A DNA stretch of 24,221 nt. It comes from UBA9732 sp963609725 (GTDB lineage: Bacteria; Spirochaetota; Spirochaetia; Sphaerochaetales; Sphaerochaetaceae). The stretch covers positions 1-24,221 of the forward strand of contig CAVDLI010000020.1 in NCBI GenBank assembly GCA_963609725.1. Direction: 5' to 3'. The stretch's first letter is position 1, and every line of letters starts with the position of its first letter. Positions 6,026 to 13,463 of this stretch are shown in pieces. The notes under the pieces are model-generated. The model ran no database searches. It saw nothing but the letters and a program-made list of their open reading frames with translations, and was not told where the DNA came from. Made by a program: the position numbers and the translations under genes.

Positions 6026-7968
6026 TGTTTCTCCTCTTTGCCATCAAAAGCAAGAATTAAATCATTTACAAGGTTTTTTCTTTCTTCTTCCAAAGTGCTT
6101 AGACTTTTTATTTGTGGCTCTGTTTGTGAATTTTGTGAATTTTGTGTTGTTTGTAAAGAGTTTGTTATCTGAGAAGTTTGCGCTAGCTGTGAAGTTCTCA
6201 TCTCTTGTGAAGTTTGCATTACTTGTGAAGACTTCTGCAAAGAAGACTCTTCTTGATTTTGAGTTTCTGACAAAGAAGGGACAATGTTTACTTCTATACC
6301 CGTTCTTTCTTTTATGCCTTCTTTAACTTTTTGACGGCTGTTTAGTGCAAGCTGATAGCATAATTTATTGCCAAATTCCAAAATTAAGCCATCGTTTTCA
6401 TTTTTAGCACTCAAAACACCTTGAGGAAGAAGGTCTTTTATTTCTTCCAAATCTAAGATTTTTGAGGTATCTTCTTTTGAAGCTTTTTCTTCTGTAACAC
6501 GATTTGCATCAAAATTCTCAATTTTATCAAAGTTCTCAAGGTGTTCAGAGTTTGGGATTTGCACAGAGTCCGCAACGGGTTTAGCATCTGACACTTGTTC
6601 AGTGTTTGGAATGTGGTCAGAGTCCTCGTTCTGTTTAGTGTTCGTAATTTGTTCAAAGCGCGTAATTTGCTCAGAGGTTTTAACTTGCTCAGCGTTCGTA
6701 ACTTGCTTAGAGCTTGAAATTGGTTCAAAGTTCCCAAGGGAAGGAGTATCAACCTTTGCTAAAGGTTCCAAAGGCTCAATAGTTTTTTGCTCTGCAAGAG
6801 CCGGATTAAGAGGTGTAATCGTCCCCGTTACAAGGTCATTTTTTAGACGTGCTAACTGTTCTAAAACAGAAGCATTTGAGGCCACATAACGCAAGCGAGA
6901 CAGCTTAGAAACTGCAAGCTCTAATTCAAATCTTGGATTTAGAGAATATCGTATATCTCTATAAAGAGTTAAGAACATTTCTAGTGCAGCTTCTAGTTGT
7001 TCTTCATTAAAAGCACTTCTTATCTCTGCCGGAAAAGTTTCTATTTGTTCTCCCAGAACATTTTCACTCTTTATGCCTTCTTTTATAAGAAGTAGTGTTC
7101 TAAAGTAATCAGTGAAGTCTTTAATAACTTGTTCAATACTAACACCTTTTGCTAAAAGATCTCCCACTTTTGCTAAAGCATCATCTTGTTTTCTAGCAAG
7201 AAGACTAGTCATTATTTGGTTTATTCTATCCATACCAACAATGCCTAATTTCTCACGAATTTTAGCAAGAGTTATCTCGTCACCAGAGAAAGAGACAACC
7301 TGGTCAAACAAAGTATAAGCATCTCTCATTGAGCCGGCAGCTTCTTTTGCAATCCAAAAAAGCGCATCCTTGTCTGCCTTAATATTCATCTCTCTTGCAG
7401 CATCTCCAAGAAGGCGTTCTATAGTTTCAAGAGGAATTAATTGAAAATTGAATTGCTGACAGCGACTTCTAATGGTTGCAGGAACTTTTTGTGTTTCAGT
7501 AGTTGCAAAAATAAAAACAACATACTCTGGAGGCTCTTCAATAGTTTTCAAAAGCGCATTGAACGCACTAAGAGAAAGCATGTGAACTTCATCTATTATG
7601 TATATTTTGTAGCGTGATGAAGTTGGCGGAAAAAGAACTTCTTCTTTAATAGCTCTTACATCATTAACCCCTGTGTTACTGGCGCCGTCTATTTCAATGA
7701 CATCTAAGCTGTTGCCTTTTGCAATTCCTTTACAATTATCACATTCTCCGCAAGGATTTGCAGTTGGACCATGAACACAGTTAAGAGCTTTTGCCAAAAG
7801 TCTTGCACTTGTAGTTTTTCCAACGCCACGTGGCCCGCTAAACAAGTAAGCATGAGCAATTCTTCCCTGCTCAATTGCATTCTTGAGAGTCGATACAACA
7901 AAATCTTGGCCAGCAAGACTTTCAAATTGCTGAGGTCTTCTTCTTGTAGCTGTCACTTCGTATGCCAT
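6022..7968 (-). CDS. dnaX: DNA polymerase III subunits tau/gamma (clamp loader ATPase)
   Basis: A 648-residue AAA+ clamp-loader subunit. Visible features: Walker A GPRGVGKTT at 45-53, zinc-binding cysteines C64, C73, C76 and C79, Walker B IIDEVH, sensor-1 TTE, and the SRC arginine finger. Domains I-III end near residue 375. The rest is an unusual low-complexity linker with two sets of short repeats (xNxEQV-like units, then SQ-rich units), followed by a small C-terminal domain that should contact the polymerase in tau. At codons 375-378 the run A AAA AAT is followed directly by a stop in the -1 frame, which could yield a 377-residue gamma form. It leads the dnaX-ybaB-recR operon, 255 bp downstream of the SRP RNA gene. 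The ribosome binding site is weak; ATG at 7968 was chosen because the AYEVTATRRRPQQF start fits the family. Confidence 0.97.
   Translation of the reverse strand: MAYEVTATRRRPQQFESLAGQDFVVSTLKNAIEQGRIAHAYLFSGPRGVGKTTSARLLAKALNCVHGPTANPCGECDNCKGIAKGNSLDVIEIDGASNTGVNDVRAIKEEVLFPPTSSRYKIYIIDEVHMLSLSAFNALLKTIEEPPEYVVFIFATTETQKVPATIRSRCQQFNFQLIPLETIERLLGDAAREMNIKADKDALFWIAKEAAGSMRDAYTLFDQVVSFSGDEITLAKIREKLGIVGMDRINQIMTSLLARKQDDALAKVGDLLAKGVSIEQVIKDFTDYFRTLLLIKEGIKSENVLGEQIETFPAEIRSAFNEEQLEAALEMFLTLYRDIRYSLNPRFELELAVSKLSRLRYVASNASVLEQLARLKNDLVTGTITPLNPALAEQKTIEPLEPLAKVDTPSLGNFEPISSSKQVTNAEQVKTSEQITRFEQITNTKQNEDSDHIPNTEQVSDAKPVADSVQIPNSEHLENFDKIENFDANRVTEEKASKEDTSKILDLEEIKDLLPQGVLSAKNENDGLILEFGNKLCYQLALNSRQKVKEGIKERTGIEVNIVPSLSETQNQEESSLQKSSQVMQTSQEMRTSQLAQTSQITNSLQTTQNSQNSQTEPQIKSLSTLEEERKNLVNDLILAFDGKEEKQ
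6115..6250 (-). repeat. SQ-rich degenerate repeats in the dnaX linker (distal set)
   Basis: This part of dnaX encodes units such as QKSSQVMQ, TSQEMR, TSQLAQ, TSQIT and NSQNSQ, a degenerate 4-6 residue repeat. It lies in the disordered region near the C-terminal domain. Coordinates are approximate. Confidence 0.75.
6505..6725 (-). repeat. xNxEQVx-type degenerate repeats in the dnaX linker (proximal set)
   Basis: About nine tandem, imperfect units of 7-8 codons with the pattern (T/S)(N/S)xEQ(V/I), e.g. VTNAEQ, VKTSEQ, ITRFEQ, ITNTKQ, IPNTEQ, IPNSEH. The DNA is repeated too (around 24 bp per unit), so the region probably grew by slippage or unequal exchange. Coordinates are approximate. Confidence 0.8.
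6836..6846 (-). promoter_or_regulatory. Candidate programmed -1 frameshift site in dnaX
   Basis: On the coding strand codons 375-378 read CTA AAA AAT GAC. The heptamer A AAA AAT allows a tandem -1 slip to AAA AAA, after which the next codon is TGA. The predicted product has 377 residues and consists of domains I-III, as gamma does in E. coli. A weak stem (TGTAA with TTACA, 9-nt loop) begins a few bases downstream. No upstream Shine-Dalgarno stimulator is evident. Confidence 0.4.
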
Positions 7969-8093
7969 GATGCAATGATATCAAAATTTGGCATATAAGG
8001 CTATAAATATAGACCGATAATCCTGCACTCAGAAATCTTTGTGGCTAAAACAGTCCTGTTGTGGTTGAGCAAAATCCTTTAGAGGTAAGCGCA

Positions 8094-8178
8094 AAAATAG
8101 ACCATTTTGCATTGTTTTTGCAAAAAAGGTCTAAAAATAGACCAAAATGTCAATTTCCCAATCAAAATGGTCTATTTT
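8094..8178 (-). promoter_or_regulatory. Attenuator-like repeat cluster in the dnaX leader
   Basis: Three copies of an ATAGACC-type repeat. On the minus strand the first is AAAATAGACCATTTTG (8178-8163), the second contains GGTCTATTTTTAGACC followed by T6 (8143-8122), and the third is CAAAATGGTCTATTTT (8109-8094). Copy 1 is the perfect 16-base reverse complement of copy 3 and can pair over 11 bases with copy 2. The folds exclude each other: copy 2 alone forms a 6-bp stem with 4-nt loop plus U-tract (terminator), and pairing with copy 1 would prevent it. Placement between the SRP RNA and dnaX suggests control of read-through; this is inference. Confidence 0.55.
8122..8143 (-). terminator. Intrinsic terminator between SRP RNA and dnaX
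   Basis: On the minus strand GGTCTA-TTTT-TAGACC (8143-8128) forms a perfect 6-bp stem followed by T6 (8127-8122). It lies about 80 nt beyond the SRP RNA and 154 nt before the dnaX start codon. Confidence 0.55.
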
Positions 8179-8222
8179 CATATTAATTCTGTACTAGAGC
8201 CTTTATGCTCGGGTCAAAAAAA

Positions 8223-8324
8223 CGGGAACAAATCACCTGCGTCTCTCCGGCTATCCACTTACCGTTGCTACCTTCCGGTCCTAGCGGGGTTGGGTGGGAG
8301 CCAGCAGCACAGAATCTGTTCCCG
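8223..8324 (-). ncRNA. ffs: Signal recognition particle RNA, small bacterial (4.5S) type
   Basis: The minus strand carries the diagnostic domain IV core AGGACCGGAAGGTAGCAACG with the GGAA tetraloop (around 8260-8280). The ends close in a perfect 8-bp stem, CGGGAACA (8324-8317) with TGTTCCCG (8230-8223). Length is about 102 nt, without an Alu domain. T7 (8222-8216) follows the terminal stem directly, so the RNA's own closing helix probably serves as its terminator. It binds Ffh and targets membrane proteins co-translationally. It lies only about 8 nt after tRNA-Ser, so both are probably cut from one precursor. Confidence 0.93.
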
Positions 8325-8326
8325 AC

Positions 8327-8418
<92 letters not shown>

Positions 8419-8430
8419 AATGCAGTGCAA

Positions 8431-8460
8431 ACTATAACAGAAAACCCTTTCATTCTTCAA
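8431..8460 (-). promoter_or_regulatory. Promoter of tRNA-Ser / SRP RNA
   Basis: On the minus strand TTGAAG (8460-8455) and TATAGT (8436-8431) are 18 bp apart, and the -10 has a TGt extension. The predicted transcription start is about 6 nt before the tRNA 5' end, as expected for a stable RNA gene. Confidence 0.65.
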
Positions 8461-8511
8461 GTAGCGTTATGGTCTAGTACTTTATTGCCCGGGTTCCTTG
8501 CATTTCGCAAA

Positions 8512-8537
8512 GAAAACCTTGGCCTTTTAGACAAGGT
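8512..8537 (-). terminator. Terminator of the acyl carrier / exporter operon
   Basis: On the minus strand ACCTTG (8537-8532) pairs with CAAGGT (8521-8516) across a 10-nt loop, followed by TTTCTTT. It lies about 30 nt after the acyl carrier protein stop codon and separates the long operon from the tRNA-Ser promoter. Confidence 0.6.
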
Positions 8538-8565
8538 CCCTTGCAAAAGAATACAAGGCTCTACT

Positions 8566-8817
8566 TTAAGAAGAAACCTTTTGAATATAATCAATTACAG
8601 ACTTGACAGTTGTAAAATCCTTTAAGGACGTTTCTTCAAAATCAACTTCAAAAGCTTCTTCTATTGCAATTACCATACACAACATCCCAATTGAGTCCAT
8701 CCCAAGATCATTTGTAAGGGAAGATTGTTCGGTGACAGAGTCCATTTTGTCTGCTGTATTTGGATAGAGTTTTTGAAGCAACTCTTTTAGTTTTGAAAAT
8801 ATTTCTGTACGGGTCAT
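8566..8817 (-). CDS. Acyl carrier protein
   Basis: An 83-residue acidic helical protein with the phosphopantetheine attachment motif LGMDSIGM; S42 is the predicted modified serine. Helix II (MLCMVIAIEEAFEVDF) has the usual acidic recognition surface. It is the last gene of the nine-gene minus-strand operon, and its start overlaps the ligase stop by 4 bp, so ligase and carrier are made together. In this setting it is likely a dedicated carrier loaded by the neighbouring AMP-dependent ligase, rather than the housekeeping AcpP; that is inferred from context. Confidence 0.93.
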   Translation of the reverse strand: MTRTEIFSKLKELLQKLYPNTADKMDSVTEQSSLTNDLGMDSIGMLCMVIAIEEAFEVDFEETSLKDFTTVKSVIDYIQKVSS

Positions 8818-10289
8818 TTTACTTGATTCCTTAGTATTTTCATGCTTGGAGAACGTGCAAAGTCAGTTGTCCTAATTACAAGCTCACTTATTTTCTGCTC
8901 TGAAGGCAGGGAGTCGTTCACTTTAGCAAAATTGTCACGAACGTATGTAACTAAATCTTTATCAGAAGGAATTGAAGTTTTTCTTGGAACTACCTCAAGA
9001 ATAAGTTTGCCATCTTTTTCGGATACAAGACAATCTTGTATACAATCCAATTCGTTGAACAAGGCTTCCAACTGTGCAGGTGATATGTTTTCACCTGTAG
9101 GAAGCACAATGATTTCTTTCTTGCGTCCTGTTATATAAAGGTGGTTTTCATTATCAAATGAAACAAGGTCTCCTGTTTTGAACCAGCCGTCTTCAAAAGC
9201 TATGCTGTTTTCTTCCGGTTCTGAATAATAACCTTCTGTTATGCTTGGTCCCTTTAACCATAATTCTCCATCAACGACTTTATAATCAATATCTGGATAG
9301 ACATATCCAACAGAGCCAGGAAAGTGTTTTGAATCAGGATTGCCAGAGACCAAATTGGCACTCTCTGTAAGTCCATAACCTGGAAATAGAGATATTCCAA
9401 TCTTTTCGCATTCTTTTACAAGATAAGGACTTACGGTTGCAGCACCGCAAATTATATACTTAACGCTATCACCAAACATGTTTTTGCCAAACTGTTTAGA
9501 AAGGTTTAATGCCATTTCTACGAGAGCTGGAACTAAAACAAGAACAGTAGGCTTAAAGATAATCATTTCTTTGAACATGTCCTTATTGTTATGACAAATC
9601 CAAACAGAACTTCCTGTCATCAATGCAGTCATAAAGTTTCTAATGAAACCAAAAACATGTGTCATTGGGAGCATAAGAAAATAACGTTCTTCAAGAAAGT
9701 CTCTTAGTCCGTAGCATCCATTCCTTGTGCCAAGCACTACAGCTTCATGTGAAAGAATTGAACCTTTGCTTTTTCCGGTTGTTCCGCCTGTAAACATTAT
9801 TACACATTGAGATTTTTCAGAGACAGAGGAATCGGCCTTTGTTTTGATATCACAAGAGGTCTTTTCGCTTATTACAAGACAATTAATAAGACCTTCCTTG
9901 AGCTCTCTATTGGTTACAAGCGCTTTAAGCTGATATTTTAGGATGCATCCAGTTAATGCTGCGTCAGGGAGTTGTGGAGGAATAAGCAAAGAACAAATTC
10001 CTAATGTTGAAGCAGCTAAGACAACTTTAGCAAAATCTATCCCGTTTGGAAGACAAATTCCTATTCTGTCTCCTTTAACCAAACCTGCATTTAACAATAC
10101 TGTTCTGTATGATGCTACAAGTGATTCAACTTCATTATATGAGTAATTCTGACCATCAACGATTGCAATATTGTTTCCATATGTAGAAACACTGTGGTTC
10201 CACAGGTTAACAACTGTGCCATAGTTGACAATTGCCTTAAAGCATTCGCTTGTTGTGTATTTTTCAAAGAAATCCTCGCTGTTACGCAT
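8814..10289 (-). CDS. AMP-dependent acyl (or aryl) ligase, acyl-ACP/CoA synthetase type
   Basis: A member of the ANL adenylating superfamily that activates a carboxylic acid with ATP and transfers it to a thiol, here probably the phosphopantetheine of the adjacent carrier protein. Motifs (491-residue numbering): P-loop FTGGTTGKSKG at 166-176, YGLTES at 305-310, TGD at 372-374, hinge GRKKEII at 388-394, and a C-terminal lysine (K484, PSMKILRN). The ATG at 10289 was chosen because GGAG lies 6 nt before it; a GTG at 10307 would add six residues but has no such site. It overlaps the upstream acyltransferase by 8 bp. Whether the substrate is a fatty, aryl or other acid cannot be read from the sequence. 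AMP-ligases of this kind occur in aryl polyene clusters. Confidence 0.9.
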   Translation of the reverse strand: MRNSEDFFEKYTTSECFKAIVNYGTVVNLWNHSVSTYGNNIAIVDGQNYSYNEVESLVASYRTVLLNAGLVKGDRIGICLPNGIDFAKVVLAASTLGICSLLIPPQLPDAALTGCILKYQLKALVTNRELKEGLINCLVISEKTSCDIKTKADSSVSEKSQCVIMFTGGTTGKSKGSILSHEAVVLGTRNGCYGLRDFLEERYFLMLPMTHVFGFIRNFMTALMTGSSVWICHNNKDMFKEMIIFKPTVLVLVPALVEMALNLSKQFGKNMFGDSVKYIICGAATVSPYLVKECEKIGISLFPGYGLTESANLVSGNPDSKHFPGSVGYVYPDIDYKVVDGELWLKGPSITEGYYSEPEENSIAFEDGWFKTGDLVSFDNENHLYITGRKKEIIVLPTGENISPAQLEALFNELDCIQDCLVSEKDGKLILEVVPRKTSIPSDKDLVTYVRDNFAKVNDSLPSEQKISELVIRTTDFARSPSMKILRNQVK

Positions 10290-10926
10290 TGCGTACTCCT
10301 TTATCACAAAATTCTTTTAAATTTGATTCTATTTTATGCAAGTTCTCAGAAATGCTCTCTATTTTTTCAACTGACGGGATATCTGTTTCTGAATTTACTT
10401 GTATTCTTTTTCCTACAAATATTTCTGTTCTTTGAGGCCAATGATCTCTATGTTTTACGTAAACCGGAATTATGTCAGCTTTTCCTTGTATAGACATCAT
10501 TACAGCTCCGCCCTTAAACGGGTCTACTGTATCAACTTTGACATGTACTCTTCCTTCTGGGAAAATACCAACCATTGCTCCGTTTTTGAGCTCTCTTTTA
10601 ATCTTATGAAAAGTAGATATTGCAATATCTTGTTTGTTGATTTCTATGCAATGTACATGTTCAAAAAACCATCTAGCAAGCTTACTGCCAAATAATTCTG
10701 AAGTAGCAACAAAAATGGGACGACGAGTCAAAAATGTACACAGCAATATTACAGGATCCCAAAACGAAGAGTGATTACAAATAATAAGAGTAGAACCTTT
10801 TGTAGAGGGCTTTCCCATTGGGTAATGAACTTTTGGTAACAAATAGACCAATGCCGGCAGTATCCCAGTTATTTTTACAAAATCATAGAAAAAAAAGTTC
10901 TTATGCTTTTTGTTTTCTTCTTTCAA
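10282..10926 (-). CDS. PlsC-type 1-acyl-glycerol-phosphate acyltransferase family protein (second of two)
   Basis: A lysophospholipid-acyltransferase family enzyme with the catalytic NHSSFWD (HX4D: H52, D57) and the substrate-binding FPEGR (123-126), preceded by one hydrophobic segment (ILPALVYLL). It would transfer an acyl group to a hydroxyl on a lipid or lipid-like acceptor at the inner membrane. I chose the TTG at 10926 because GGGGAG lies 5 nt upstream; it gives 214 residues, the same length as the upstream neighbour. An ATG at 10983 would add 19 residues but has no ribosome binding site and would overlap the preceding gene by 83 bp. With TTG the overlap is 26 bp. The acceptor is unknown. 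Confidence 0.85.
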   Translation of the reverse strand: MKEENKKHKNFFFYDFVKITGILPALVYLLPKVHYPMGKPSTKGSTLIICNHSSFWDPVILLCTFLTRRPIFVATSELFGSKLARWFFEHVHCIEINKQDIAISTFHKIKRELKNGAMVGIFPEGRVHVKVDTVDPFKGGAVMMSIQGKADIIPVYVKHRDHWPQRTEIFVGKRIQVNSETDIPSVEKIESISENLHKIESNLKEFCDKGVRNA

Positions 10927-11545
10927 GTTCTCTCCCCAATTCTTCAATCCTTTTGTGAAAGAATTCTGTAATGTTAGTGGCATTTTCTTGTAAACTAAGG
11001 TCGTCTCTGCAGAGATCTTTTACATCTACTTTTTCTCCCACAAGAATATTGTTTCTCTTTAATGTGAACAAGTTCCCATCTGTAAAAACAGGAACTATTT
11101 TTGCTCCTGTTTTTAACGCCATATAAGCAAATCCTGAATGAAACGGTAAGAGTTTTCCTTTTTCCTCCGGAAGAGGAAGTCTTCCTTCTGGATACATACA
11201 TATAAGCTTTCCACGATTGAGAAGATCAATTGATTTGTTCAATGCATTTGTATCATGTTTTTTTCTATCTACTTTAATTACACCTAAGCAGTTAAGAAGA
11301 AATGTAAAAAGAAAATTTTTCTCATAAAGTATTTCAGCTCCCAGTGTATATGGGAAACGAGGAACCATCACCATCATTAATGCAACATAATCAAATATAT
11401 TTGTATGATTCGATATGACTATTGTTTTTGAAGTGAAATATCTTTTCTTTTTTGACTTATTCTCATAAATAACTTTTGTCCTGAAAATTGAATAAAAAAC
11501 AGGCCATCCAGTTAATATTATAAAGCAATAGAAGAAAGGATTCAT
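10901..11545 (-). CDS. PlsC-type acyltransferase (first of two)
   Basis: A 214-residue acyltransferase with NHTNIFD (HX4D: H47, D52), the second block GVIKVDRK and YPEGR (119-122). A hydrophobic N-terminus (FFYCFIILTGWPVFY) should anchor it in the inner membrane. The second residues of its motifs (TNIF instead of SSFW) differ from the next gene, so the two are not simple duplicates and may use different donors or acceptors. The ATG follows AGGAG with 8 nt spacing. A strong GC-rich hairpin separates it from the transporter gene upstream. Confidence 0.88.
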   Translation of the reverse strand: MNPFFYCFIILTGWPVFYSIFRTKVIYENKSKKKRYFTSKTIVISNHTNIFDYVALMMVMVPRFPYTLGAEILYEKNFLFTFLLNCLGVIKVDRKKHDTNALNKSIDLLNRGKLICMYPEGRLPLPEEKGKLLPFHSGFAYMALKTGAKIVPVFTDGNLFTLKRNNILVGEKVDVKDLCRDDLSLQENATNITEFFHKRIEELGRELERRKQKA

Positions 11546-11564
11546 TCTATTGTCTCCTCTTTAT

Positions 11565-11594
11565 TTTCCCCCAGGAACTTGTCCCCGGGGGAAA
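11565..11594 (-). other. Intercistronic GC-rich stem-loop
   Basis: TTTCCCCC and GGGGGAAA form a perfect 8-bp stem (11565-11572 with 11587-11594) with a 14-nt loop, in the only real gap of the nine-gene operon. There is no U-tract on the minus strand. It is more likely an mRNA processing or stability element than a terminator, and it lies just before the ribosome binding site of the acyltransferase. Confidence 0.6.
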
Positions 11595-11600
11595 GTGATT

Positions 11601-13463
11601 TTATTTTTCTAATATCCTATTTACATCTGATTGCATTATTGACAAACCAACAATATTCAAAGGAAGGATTGGAAACAAAATTCCGGTTATTACATAAGTA
11701 ATCGGTTTTCCCAATAATTTTATATTCTTGGAATCTGCAATTTCTTTTATCTTTTTATGCTGAGCAATCATTACAGGTATGCTTGCAAACGGGATGATAA
11801 CACTTATAGCGCCTTTTAAGAATCCTAGTTTGCGATTGCTAACACTTGTTATTGACTTAAACAGGAAGACAGGCCATATGAAACCAAACAGGAAGCCGGT
11901 AAGTATTGAAAGAACTATTTGGACAAATACAAATTCACCTTTATCTCCGCTAAGAACTTGTTCATCATGCTTAATGGCAGAAATATCAAGAGAAGGATCA
12001 TATTTTTTATACTCCAATGCAATACAGTCTTCTGTAAAATTCTCAGGCATTTTTCTAGAGAGAATAATAGCAACAATACAAGAGATACAGACTATGAACG
12101 GGACAAGCAAAGTTCCAAGGTTAAAGACCATATCTGGAGTTGTTCCTAATAAACCTGCAGCTTCAACTTGGCTAGTTGCATACACAACTTTTGAAAACGG
12201 TTTTGAAATGAACAACATTTTGATGTTTTCGTAAATGATTGAAGAAGAGACAGCTCCTACAACAGATGTTGCAATGGCTTCTGTTGCAAAATACATAGCA
12301 CTGTGGTTTATTCCGTACAGCTTTGTTTCAGTAGTAGAGACAGAGGATGCCGCTAAATAAGGCATCATAAAGAAAGAACCAATAGCCCAGGATGAAATGA
12401 CTCCTCCAATAATTGCAATAATAAGCTGAAGCTTAACATTGTTATTTCCAAGTACATAGCGTGAAGCAATGAAAAGGTTAAGAATACCAACAGCAAAGGC
12501 GGCTAGACATGTCCTATATGTAAATCTTGTCCCTTTTTTGTTCTTTAGTTTGTTAAAGAGGTAAAGCATAAGAGGAACAGGTGCAAATGCGAATGTATTT
12601 GCAATTGCCATCTGTGCTCCGTTGAAACCCAAGCTGCCAACCATCATTGCATTCATTGACACAAGGAACATTTGAAGACCAACCATTGTCAAACATTCAA
12701 CTTTAAGCCAACTCATATAAACTTTATTTGTCAAAGTAAGCTTGAAACTTTTAATCAAAGGTACTTTTTTCTTGTCAAGGGCAGGACCCTCTGGGTACCC
12801 ATATTTCTCACCTTCTTTTACTAAGAAAAGAGGAATGAGAATTGTAACCATTATGGGCATGCAGAAAAGCGCAAATTTATCAATATGAACATGCATTGAA
12901 TCAAGCAGAACCGGGACAAGAGCATATACTATACAGTAATTTATTGTGTCAAAGAAACTCTTATATCCAGATACACGAATTCTCTGCGATTCGTTGGCAC
13001 ATGTTGTTGAAAGACTTCCGTAGAAGCAGATTAAGCACATTGTATAAGAAGCAAAGAAAATAATAGACCAGAAGAAAATCCAGAAACTGTTCAACAAAGG
13101 ATTGGAAGCTCCTCCAATTGGAATCCAGCACATTGCATATGAAATAACCATTGGTAAAAAGCTGACAGCAATCAAAGGTCTTCTGCGCCCCCATTTTGTT
13201 GACAATGTATCTGATATTTGTGCAAATGGGATATCAATTACGCCATCAAAAATTTTGCCTATCATATAAAGAATAGGGAAAAGAGCAGGAACTACAAAAC
13301 AAGTTCCGGACATGATTGCTTGAAATGTATCAACATGTCCTAATGCTGCAGGGTTTACTGCATCTGTAAAATACGCACCCATCAGGACCATCATAAAATT
13401 GGGACCAAATCCGGATGCCGCATAAACTAATTCCTTCCATTTCTTATCAAGTGAATTAATCAT
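11601..13463 (-). CDS. MFS_2 / GPH-type secondary transporter
   Basis: A 620-residue membrane protein with about 12-14 membrane segments. The N-terminal half has the family motif DIPFAQISDTLSTKWGRRRPLI, typical of the glycoside-pentoside-hexuronide cation symporters (MFS_2). It is longer than usual (about 450-500): the C-terminal part adds a soluble stretch (around 470-505) and more hydrophobic helices. MFS_2 also includes animal lysolipid carriers, so a lipid-like substrate is possible given its place among acyltransferases and an acyl ligase; a sugar is the other option. It overlaps the lipoprotein gene by 8 bp. The start ATG follows AGGAG. Substrate is unknown. Confidence 0.85.
   Translation of the reverse strand: MINSLDKKWKELVYAASGFGPNFMMVLMGAYFTDAVNPAALGHVDTFQAIMSGTCFVVPALFPILYMIGKIFDGVIDIPFAQISDTLSTKWGRRRPLIAVSFLPMVISYAMCWIPIGGASNPLLNSFWIFFWSIIFFASYTMCLICFYGSLSTTCANESQRIRVSGYKSFFDTINYCIVYALVPVLLDSMHVHIDKFALFCMPIMVTILIPLFLVKEGEKYGYPEGPALDKKKVPLIKSFKLTLTNKVYMSWLKVECLTMVGLQMFLVSMNAMMVGSLGFNGAQMAIANTFAFAPVPLMLYLFNKLKNKKGTRFTYRTCLAAFAVGILNLFIASRYVLGNNNVKLQLIIAIIGGVISSWAIGSFFMMPYLAASSVSTTETKLYGINHSAMYFATEAIATSVVGAVSSSIIYENIKMLFISKPFSKVVYATSQVEAAGLLGTTPDMVFNLGTLLVPFIVCISCIVAIILSRKMPENFTEDCIALEYKKYDPSLDISAIKHDEQVLSGDKGEFVFVQIVLSILTGFLFGFIWPVFLFKSITSVSNRKLGFLKGAISVIIPFASIPVMIAQHKKIKEIADSKNIKLLGKPITYVITGILFPILPLNIVGLSIMQSDVNRILEK

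Noticed and set aside
5892..6326. 144-codon plus-strand frame over ybaB/dnaX
   Set aside because: Antisense shadow of the SQ-repeat and C-terminal region of dnaX; no start signal.
6115..6725. Regularly repeated DNA that could suggest a CRISPR-like array
   Set aside because: Units are degenerate, contiguous without unique spacers and lie in frame within dnaX.
10290..10307. GTG start six codons upstream for the AMP-ligase
   Set aside because: The GGAG motif is spaced correctly for ATG 10289, not for the GTG.
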